Shown here in pieces: positions 8,452 through 14,679 of a stretch of DNA of 64,000 nucleotides. This DNA is from JANPLN01 sp964579625. GTDB taxonomy: Bacteria; Bdellovibrionota; Bdellovibrionia; Bdellovibrionales; JAGQZY01. Positions within the stretch are counted from its first letter, which is position 1, and each line of letters opens with the position of its first letter. Both the position numbers and the translations under genes were made by a program. Location of the stretch: the NCBI GenBank assembly GCA_964579625.1, contig CAZOGU010000007.1, positions 4,210-68,209 of the forward strand, in the 5' to 3' direction. A model generated the notes under the pieces. That model was not told where the DNA came from. It searched no databases and saw only the letters and a list, made by a program, of their open reading frames with translations.

Positions 8452-9477
8452 GATCACAATGTGAACGCTTCCATGAAGCGAAGTTGCACGTCCAGCGCCA
8501 AAAGTAAAACCTCCGGCGACAAACGTTAAAATCAAAAAAGCCATATTTTTAGGATCAAGCCCCAAGAGAATGGGTTGATTTGTCACAAGCGAGTACACAC
8601 TCACGGCAGGTACCGTCAGCGCAATGCTAGCAGCCCCAGAACCCAATGCGAGGTTGAGACTGGTTTGTAACTGATTCGCCTGTGCCGAAGCGAGCGCCGC
8701 CCATGTCTCGGGAGCTAATACCAAAAGAGCAATCACAATCCCGATGGATGATGGTGGCGCTCCGACATAGCGCAAGGCCTCTTCCATCATTGGACTGAGT
8801 AATTTCGTAAGGCCAATCACTGCGATCAAGGAGAGGATCAGTCTTACAAAACTGAGAATGGCTTTGTTTTTGGAAGGAACATAATTTTTTTTCTCAAGCT
8901 GCATAAATTCGTTGGGTGTCATGGACACAAAATAGCTTTTGTAGGAAATCGTTTGGGCCCAAACAAGAGAAAGATAAATACTGAGTGCTGCGATCGAGAC
9001 AAAAATCAATTGGCTCGAGCTGTAAGTGGGCCCCACTGTAGAAGTGGTGTAGTTGGGAAGAACCATGGTCAGTCCAGCCAATGTCACCAATACCCCCATC
9101 AGCGAACTGGTGCCGACAGTCTGAAACCCAAGCTCTTTGTGTATAAGTCCACCCAACCAAATGGAAACACCTACAATTCCATTTGTAACGATCATCAATG
9201 CCGCAAATACAGCATCGCGAGCAATCGTTGGAGCATTTTGAGAGGAGCTTTTCATCATGTTAATAATAAAGACCACTTCAATCACCGTTACCGAGAGGGC
9301 AAGAACCAAAGTTCCTAAGGAGGGGCCCACTCTTTTGGCGATCAGATCTGCATTGTGGACCGAGGCAGAAATCGAAGTTGCCAAAAGTGTACAGGCTAAT
9401 ATTAAAAAAAGAGGAGATGATAAGAAAGTCTGTTGGATGCCAAAAAATAAAACAACAAATGAGCAAAGAATGAGCAA
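8416..9477 (-). CDS. chaA: Calcium/cation:proton antiporter, ChaA type
   Basis: A 353-residue polytopic inner-membrane protein of the Ca2+/cation antiporter superfamily. The first alpha-repeat is recognisable in GPSLGTLVLALSVTVIEVVFI, with the key acidic residue in TVIEV; the second is in SIGIVIALLVLAPETWAA. About ten to eleven hydrophobic segments are seen. It would export Ca2+ or Na+/K+ in exchange for H+. No ATG exists: the frame opens after a TAA at about 9553, and an intrinsic terminator stem lies at 9517-9554, so TTG 9477 is the most credible start. A structured leader upstream suggests attenuation control. Confidence 0.85.
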   Translation of the reverse strand: MLILCSFVVLFFGIQQTFLSSPLFLILACTLLATSISASVHNADLIAKRVGPSLGTLVLALSVTVIEVVFIINMMKSSSQNAPTIARDAVFAALMIVTNGIVGVSIWLGGLIHKELGFQTVGTSSLMGVLVTLAGLTMVLPNYTTSTVGPTYSSSQLIFVSIAALSIYLSLVWAQTISYKSYFVSMTPNEFMQLEKKNYVPSKNKAILSFVRLILSLIAVIGLTKLLSPMMEEALRYVGAPPSSIGIVIALLVLAPETWAALASAQANQLQTSLNLALGSGAASIALTVPAVSVYSLVTNQPILLGLDPKNMAFLILTFVAGGFTFGAGRATSLHGSVHIVILVGYLVLSFIP

Positions 9478-9510
9478 ATCGTTAAATGTAAATAATCTTT
9501 TAATTTTTAA

Positions 9511-9835
9511 AATAAAAAAGCCCTCGGTTTTAAAAGAAAGACTATACGGGCTTTATCTATGAGTAAAGAAAAGGAGCTGCGTCATCCGTGCGAAAAGCGG
9601 TGGAAAGCCTTTGACGGGACTCTTTACGAGTTGTTTTTTTGGTGGGAGCCGGACTCACGGCTTAAGATAGTTAGGCAGATATTAGAAAACGCTAAGACGG
9701 CTTTTTCCTAAGAGCACCGCGGCTTCAAAGTTTGAGTCCACTCTGTCGCCTTATTGCGGCTTTGGCCTTTTCTGATTCCTTTCGGAATCTTCTGGGCCCC
9801 CTTGTGATTGATAGATATATCAAGGTGGTACCTAT
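9511..9835 (-). ncRNA. Candidate structured RNA or attenuating leader upstream of chaA
   Basis: A gene-poor stretch that looks like structured RNA when read on the minus strand. Next to a -10-like TATTAT (9834-9839) come a stem CCTTG/CAAGG (9800-9825) and a hairpin GATTCC-GAAA-GGAATC (9774-9789), whose GAAA tetraloop exists only in this orientation. An outer GGCC/GGCC pair (9764-9767 with 9795-9798) encloses that hairpin. After more stems (e.g. ACTC-GTAAA-GAGT) the region ends in a terminator: AAAGCCC/GGGCTTT (9517-9523 with 9548-9554) and a U-rich tract, 34 nt before the chaA start. It could be an independent ncRNA or a cation-responsive riboswitch. I could not match it to yybP-ykoY, 6S, RNase P or tmRNA consensus. 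Confidence 0.4.
9559..9711 (+). CDS. Possible 50-residue small protein (competes with the minus-strand RNA model)
   Basis: An ATG-to-TAA frame for a 50-residue protein beginning MSKEKELRHPCEKRW and containing TLYELFFWWEPDSRLK. The composition looks protein-like and AAAGAAAAGGAG occurs just inside the start, but there is no clear Shine-Dalgarno upstream. The same DNA carries strong minus-strand RNA features, so both interpretations are unlikely to be right. Function unknown. Confidence 0.22.
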   Translation: MSKEKELRHPCEKRWKAFDGTLYELFFWWEPDSRLKIVRQILENAKTAFS

Positions 9836-9905
9836 AATAGAAATTCATTCTTTTTATCTCCAGGATAAGGATGTCTTATAGATGAATAATCGCCGGAAAT
9901 AGGCT

Positions 9906-10508
9906 CTAGATACGGTTTTTAAGCCATCCAGTGACTGAAAAGCGCTCACGATTTGTAAAATTGACTTGATGATAAATTGCGTCACTTAAAAACAGGACCA
10001 GGCGACCCCATTGGGGAGAAATTCTCGCCGATTCGCATTCGGGATTTTTTTCCTCAAAGAGGATTAATTCCCCGCCATCTGAGGGCTGCCAATTTTGATT
10101 TAGATACAAAACAAAGGAAAGTTTTCGCTGAGAATTCGATTTAAAAACATCGATGTGTTTTTGATACTGCGTGCTTGGGGGGTAAAAAGCATAGTGAAGC
10201 TCGAAGTCCGAAAGGCCCAACATTAAATTCTGATTGAGAGCATTTACGAATTGCGTAAACCAACCCATAAATTTTTTTTCGGTGTCAGCGGGATTGAATG
10301 GATCAAGCCAATAAATAAAATCCCCTCGCACGTCACTGTCGATCTGCTTCTGGTTCGCACGGCCAATGTGGGCTTTTTTTAATAACGACTGATGACGTAT
10401 TGATAAAAGCTCGGCCCAAAGATCTGTGCAAATCTCTTTGGGAACGAGGTCGTCGCTGGCGCTCCAGCCCTTTTCTAAGAGGTCCTGTTTGAGTTGACTT
10501 AAATCCAT
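9906..10508 (-). CDS. 2-oxoglutarate/Fe(II)-dependent prolyl hydroxylase-like protein
   Basis: A 200-residue soluble dioxygenase of the SM-20/PHD (P4Hc) group. The iron ligands are visible as HxD (QKHIDVF) and a distal His (IYHQV), and the 2-oxoglutarate Arg sits in RFSVTGWLK, close to the RWSLTGW pattern of bacterial PHDs. The strand LSFVLYLNQNWQPSDGGELILF is the standard core of the fold. In Pseudomonas a related enzyme hydroxylates a Pro of EF-Tu, so a translation factor is a reasonable guess for the substrate. The gene stands alone, divergent from the ClpX-like gene. Confidence 0.85.
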   Translation of the reverse strand: MDLSQLKQDLLEKGWSASDDLVPKEICTDLWAELLSIRHQSLLKKAHIGRANQKQIDSDVRGDFIYWLDPFNPADTEKKFMGWFTQFVNALNQNLMLGLSDFELHYAFYPPSTQYQKHIDVFKSNSQRKLSFVLYLNQNWQPSDGGELILFEEKNPECESARISPQWGRLVLFLSDAIYHQVNFTNRERFSVTGWLKNRI

Positions 10509-10609
10509 GCAGTGAAGGGTATATGACGGTTTAGAGGGCTAAGAAAGGCCTTTTTAAGCTGTTTGAGGGGCCGCCTTGCCAAATCCTGAAGGCACCCCAA
10601 ATTGAGGGC

Positions 10610-11929
10610 ATGGAAAATACACAAGAAAACAAAGATCAGTCTTTAGAGCAAACTCCCAACGAAGAGCCGACTTCAAATCCGCCCTCTTTGCCAAGTGCGG
10701 ATGAGATTCAAAAAGAATTCCAGGACATGGTTCAAAAAAAATTTGGTGGCATGGTGCAAGTTGTGGCCATGGATGTTGCGCCTGAACCTGAAAGACAAGT
10801 GGAGGCCGTCACAACGCCCCCCAATAAATACAATCTCGAATTCAATTACACCCCCAAACAGATTGTTGATGAGCTCGAGCGGGAAATCATCGGTCAGCAG
10901 GAAGCAAAAAAAGCTCTAGCGCTTGCGGTCTGTGATCACTACCGCCACATTCAAGCCGAACAAGATGGCGATGTGATGGGGCATTATCAAAAACAGAATG
11001 TGCTTCTCTTGGGACCTACTGGTGTTGGAAAGACCTTTTTGGTTCGCTTGATCGCAAAGATGATTGGTGTTCCTTTTGTAAAAGTGGACGCCACACGCTT
11101 TAGCGAAGTGGGTTATATGGGAGCCAATGTCGATGACATCATTCGCGATCTGGTGCAGCAGGCGAAGGGCGACTTGCGTCTTGCAGAAAACGGCATTGTT
11201 TATGTGGACGAGGTGGATAAAATTGCATCTCCACCAGGCCGCATGGGCCGAGACGTCAGTGGACGCGGCGTTCAGTTTGGCTTTTTGCGTCTGCTCGAAG
11301 ACGCTGATGTGGACATCAATGGTTCTCATGATATTGCTTCGCAGTTTCGCACTTTTATGAATTTGCAAAAAAAGGGAATGCCCGTCAAAGAAGTGGTGCG
11401 CACCAAAAACATTTTATTTATTTTTAGTGGCGCGTTCCCAGATTTAATTCCGATCATTAAAAAACGACTTTCCGATCATCAGATCGGCATCAATACCAAA
11501 GTGAAAGGGAAGGACGAAGACGACGCATCCATCTTTCTTCCCAAAGTTCAGTCCGAGGATTTGGTTCAGTTTGGCTTTGAGCAAGAGCTCGTGGGTCGTT
11601 TACCCGTGGTCACAGCCTGTTTGCCTCTCTCCGAGGACGAGTTGTTCCACATACTCAAAGACTCCCAGGCTTCGATTGTCCATCAATATGTGCGCAGCTT
11701 TCGTCATTATGGCATTCAGCTTAAGTTTTCTGACGAGGCCCTACACATGATTGCGACACAGGCTCATAAGCAAAAAACAGGAGCTCGCGCACTAGTACGA
11801 GTTTGTGAAAGCTTGCTCCGTGATTTTAAGTACGAACTCCCAGAGATCTCGTTTCCTCATACGCTTCTCGTTACGCCAGAAATGGTCAACAATCCCAAGG
11901 GATTTTTGCAGTATCTTTTAGGGCATTAG
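10610..11929 (+). CDS. ClpX-like AAA+ unfoldase without the zinc-binding domain
   Basis: A 439-residue AAA+ ATPase closest to ClpX. It has Walker A GPTGVGKT (residues 135-142), Walker B IVYVDEVDK (196-204), the pore-loop GYMG (ClpX GYVG), the box VGRLPV and sensor-2 GARALVR. It differs from canonical ClpX in three ways. The N-terminal Cys4 zinc-binding adaptor domain is replaced by about 75 residues of Glu/Pro-rich sequence. The LLKLIEG segment is LLRLLEDADV. The ClpP-docking IGF loop reads IGINTKV. It may therefore unfold or remodel substrates without ClpP. It is monocistronic, with convergent apaG 7 bp downstream. Confidence 0.85.
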   Translation: MENTQENKDQSLEQTPNEEPTSNPPSLPSADEIQKEFQDMVQKKFGGMVQVVAMDVAPEPERQVEAVTTPPNKYNLEFNYTPKQIVDELEREIIGQQEAKKALALAVCDHYRHIQAEQDGDVMGHYQKQNVLLLGPTGVGKTFLVRLIAKMIGVPFVKVDATRFSEVGYMGANVDDIIRDLVQQAKGDLRLAENGIVYVDEVDKIASPPGRMGRDVSGRGVQFGFLRLLEDADVDINGSHDIASQFRTFMNLQKKGMPVKEVVRTKNILFIFSGAFPDLIPIIKKRLSDHQIGINTKVKGKDEDDASIFLPKVQSEDLVQFGFEQELVGRLPVVTACLPLSEDELFHILKDSQASIVHQYVRSFRHYGIQLKFSDEALHMIATQAHKQKTGARALVRVCESLLRDFKYELPEISFPHTLLVTPEMVNNPKGFLQYLLGH

Positions 11930-11935
11930 AGCTAG

Positions 11936-12322
11936 CTATTGATTATGGTGGTGATCGCGTAAAAAGAAGAGTGGGATTTTGATCTGAAAGTTCTTACCAC
12001 TCTCATCCTTCATGATGTAAGCGCCACGCATGCTACCGGTGGGCGTTGGGAGCGGACAAAAACTGGTATATTCGTAGGTGGTGCCGGGCTCAAAATGCGG
12101 CTCTTCGCCAACAACGCCAGGGCCTTCCACATCTTCTCGATGTTGCTTGCCATCCATAATGACCCAGTGGCGCGCTTTGAGTTGCGCTTTTGTATCGCCT
12201 GTATTGCGAATACGAATGCGATACGCAAAAAAGTACTGACCTTCTTCAGGCTTGGATTTTTCGGGAATGTAGGACGGTTCGGCCTCAACGACAAAACCAT
12301 TTGTTTCTTCTGTGTAGATCAT
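11936..12322 (-). CDS. apaG: ApaG/CorD family protein (DUF525)
   Basis: A 128-residue ApaG protein, a fibronectin-III-like beta sandwich. Typical segments are FFAYRIRIRNTGDTKAQLKARHWVIMDG, the Gly-rich GPGVVGEEPHFEPGTTYEYTS, and CPLPTPTGSMRGAYIM. ApaG proteins have been linked to cation or Mg/Co homeostasis and stress, but their biochemical role is unsettled. The frame ends 7 bp from the convergent ClpX-like gene. Upstream is the long inverted-repeat element at 12325-12486, almost touching the start codon, so expression must come from within that element or be read through from the phosphatase gene. Confidence 0.92.
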   Translation of the reverse strand: MIYTEETNGFVVEAEPSYIPEKSKPEEGQYFFAYRIRIRNTGDTKAQLKARHWVIMDGKQHREDVEGPGVVGEEPHFEPGTTYEYTSFCPLPTPTGSMRGAYIMKDESGKNFQIKIPLFFLRDHHHNQ

Positions 12323-12324
12323 AA

Positions 12325-12486
12325 TTAGGGCCTGTTGGTGTTTTATCTAGCTTTTATTCAATTCTATTTGAATTGACTCTTCGTTACTCGTCGTCGCGTT
12401 AGCGCTTTGCTAGCGTTTCCTCCTCGCGCCTCGATTCAATTCAAATAGAATTGAATAAAAGCTAGATAAAACACCAACAGACCCTA
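12325..12486. repeat. Long inverted-repeat hairpin element with conserved loop (copy 1)
   Basis: The left arm 12332-12376 and right arm 12436-12480 are perfect inverted complements over 45 bp. The symmetry extends, with one mismatch, to about 12325 and 12486, including the TAG stop codon of the phosphatase gene. The loop 12377-12435 (59 nt) begins CTCTTCGTT, ends CGCGCCTCGAT and carries a small TAGC/GCTA stem. A homologous loop occurs in reverse orientation at 38213-38272 between completely different arms. The element lies between two minus-strand genes. Confidence 0.93.
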
Positions 12487-12972
12487 AAATTTATGATCCA
12501 TTTTTATCTTTTCAAACAGTCCTTGGCAAGCATCTTCGAGGATATCCAACATCTGTTCAAAGCTTTCGGGGCCGCCGTAATAGGGATCGGGCACTTCTTT
12601 CAGAGTTTGTAAGGTGCAAAACTGAGTTATTTTATAAATTTTATGCGAAAACTTTTTATCCTTATCAAAATCTACCAAATCATTGTAGTTCGCGTTGTCC
12701 ATGGCCAAGATATAATCAAACTCATCAAAATCGAGAGGAATTTGAAATGGCCTTGAAATACTGGTGACATTGTAACCACGCATCTTTGCATGCTGGATGG
12801 TGCGAGGATCGGACTCTTCGCCTTCGTGGTGACCTGCTGTTCCTGCTGAATCAATTTTTAAACGATAGGAAAGTTTATTCACATCGATGATTTTTTGCAT
12901 GATGGCTTCCGCCGCCGGAGAGCGACAAATGTTTCCAAGACAAACGAATAAGATGCGAATCGGTGCGCTCAT
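12484..12972 (-). CDS. Low-molecular-weight protein-tyrosine phosphatase
   Basis: A 162-residue LMW-PTP. The P-loop is CLGNICRSP (residues 11-19; Cys nucleophile, Arg for phosphate binding), and the general acid is the Asp of VPDPYYGG. It hydrolyses phosphotyrosine or, in the ArsC-like branch, arsenate; the sequence favours the phosphatase group. The ATG overlaps the TAA of the upstream deaminase-like gene (TAATG), so the two are translationally coupled. The stop codon lies in the right arm of the inverted-repeat element. Confidence 0.92.
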   Translation of the reverse strand: MSAPIRILFVCLGNICRSPAAEAIMQKIIDVNKLSYRLKIDSAGTAGHHEGEESDPRTIQHAKMRGYNVTSISRPFQIPLDFDEFDYILAMDNANYNDLVDFDKDKKFSHKIYKITQFCTLQTLKEVPDPYYGGPESFEQMLDILEDACQGLFEKIKMDHKF

Positions 12973-14612
12973 TATTTAACCTTTTTTCGTTGCTTCCAAA
13001 GTTGCTGACTGATGTAGGGGCGGCGTTTTTCGCCGGTGCAAACCATCAATAGTTTAGTGATTTTTAGATGCGTGGAATCCGTAATCAGCAAAATCATCAT
13101 TTCGCGAATGTAATTGGTGTTGAGAGTGACGTAGTTGTCAGTGCCCACGCCGAGTTTCATGCCCTTTTTCTCCCACCAGCTAAAAGGATGCTCTTTGTAG
13201 TCCTCAAACTGCCCTGTGAGTTTTTTATTGGACGAGGGGAGAGCAATCACAGAGAGTTCTTTATCAATCATGCGATTGAGCACATCGTGCTGATAATGCT
13301 CAAGCTCCCGAGCTGCATGAAATTTGGCTTTGGTAAAATAGATCTCTTCGATCTCACTGATCGGAGAGCCTGAGACCAATCGATCGCGAATCATTTCACG
13401 GCCATTCCAATCCAGTTCCATCAGCTCGCGGTACTCTTGGCTGTTTTGACTGAGGGCGGAGCCGTTGCGATTTTGGGCTAAAACGCTTTGGAACATTTTA
13501 TGAAAGTAAAAATTGGGATTGATGCCAAGGCTTAATCCATGCTCAACAGCATCCACATGCCAGATGTTCATGGCGTTATCGACGGACTGGATTCCGCGGC
13601 GAAGTGTGTCCCAGGTTTCTCCATGGTGGCTGCGAATCTTTAAGCCGCGAGTTTGTAATTTGCGCAGACCAAACTTCATTTCTTTGAAGTGCTCTTTGCG
13701 ATAAAGATCTTTCTCTGTACCAACAGTGTCCACTTCGGTGACGTGCGCCGCAAGCTCCGGAAACTTTTCGAGCAGCTGAAGGAGGGACTTTACTTGTTGA
13801 TCAAAATGATCTTTTTTTGTTTTATATTTTTTAGCATCAAAGAAGCCTGGCTCCTTGCGAAAGCATGGAGAGAGAATAAATTCAAAATCGGGATGCTCTT
13901 TACGAAAGCGAGAGAATCCGGAGTAAAGACCGCAAACGACTTCTTCGCTACTCAGATTGTCGGCACCTGGGATTTCTTCTTTGCTCGAAGTGGTAGCCCG
14001 TGAGAGCGTAAATTTAAGGCGGATGGCGCCGACATTGTGGCGATGATAGAGTTCGTTCGCCATATGGTAAGCGGCTTCAGCGTGGGCCTCTTGTGAAACG
14101 AGAATCAACTTAGGAAGGAGAAGAATTTCTAAGTAGCGGTCAAAGAGTTCATTGTCTTTCAGGCGCATGAGGTTATCAACCTGTGCCACTGTCGTGATTG
14201 GAAATTTTTGCGGGCCAAAAACACTTTCAATCTTTTGCTCGTAAATTTTTTTATGTTCACCGCTCAAAAGCTTTTGCAAACGTGGGAATACAAAATCAGC
14301 TGTGAGCGAGCCGGTAAGGTGAATATGCTCTTCGCGATATTTCAACGGAAAGTTTTGAAAAAACTGATAAAGCGCCTGCCCTACGGGATGATCCAAAAGA
14401 CCTTCGATGGTCGCCTGATTAATGCGAAATTGATCGAGTTGTTTTGAAAAGTGGGAAATGCTGTGCTTAACCTCCGGAGGAGCTTCCGAGCTCATTAAAA
14501 GCTCAAGGGTGCTCTGCAGACTCAAACCGTTGGTTTCACTGATTATTTTTACAAGATGAGGAAGAATTTTCTCGACAGCTATAACATCATTCATTAAAGA
14601 AATATTATACAC
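12972..14612 (-). CDS. Adenosine deaminase-family metal-dependent hydrolase
   Basis: A 546-residue protein of the amidohydrolase fold. Metal-site motifs appear in order: HIHLTGS (HxH), the Glu-containing RSHHGE, HVDAVEHGL and LGVGTDNY (metal Asp), with LPSSN before the last. This order is that of adenosine/AMP deaminases. The protein is much longer than ordinary adenosine deaminase (about 330-350 residues), with an extra N-terminal helical domain of about 95 residues and insertions. GTG 14612 is chosen because GAGGGGG lies 6 nt upstream; the in-frame ATG at 14594 has no Shine-Dalgarno. The exact substrate (adenosine, AMP or another purine) cannot be read from sequence. Confidence 0.85.
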   Translation of the reverse strand: MYNISLMNDVIAVEKILPHLVKIISETNGLSLQSTLELLMSSEAPPEVKHSISHFSKQLDQFRINQATIEGLLDHPVGQALYQFFQNFPLKYREEHIHLTGSLTADFVFPRLQKLLSGEHKKIYEQKIESVFGPQKFPITTVAQVDNLMRLKDNELFDRYLEILLLPKLILVSQEAHAEAAYHMANELYHRHNVGAIRLKFTLSRATTSSKEEIPGADNLSSEEVVCGLYSGFSRFRKEHPDFEFILSPCFRKEPGFFDAKKYKTKKDHFDQQVKSLLQLLEKFPELAAHVTEVDTVGTEKDLYRKEHFKEMKFGLRKLQTRGLKIRSHHGETWDTLRRGIQSVDNAMNIWHVDAVEHGLSLGINPNFYFHKMFQSVLAQNRNGSALSQNSQEYRELMELDWNGREMIRDRLVSGSPISEIEEIYFTKAKFHAARELEHYQHDVLNRMIDKELSVIALPSSNKKLTGQFEDYKEHPFSWWEKKGMKLGVGTDNYVTLNTNYIREMMILLITDSTHLKITKLLMVCTGEKRRPYISQQLWKQRKKVK

Positions 14613-14679
14613 ATAAGACCCCCTCTCGAGAAGTCTTATTTTTGAATTCTATGACTCTATAAAGGTCTCAATTTGAGAC

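Noticed and set aside
9641..9670. Minus-strand GGCTCCCACCA resembling the 3' end of a tRNA or tmRNA, which could pair with GGGGGCC about 150 nt upstream
   Set aside because: No TTCRA T-loop or T-stem next to it and no tmRNA tag frame; the acceptor-like pairing is probably chance.
12377..12435. Conserved loop of the hairpin element as an integron attC or simple intrinsic terminator
   Set aside because: No attC core sites or integrase nearby, no T-tract, and the loop orientation differs relative to transcription in the two copies.
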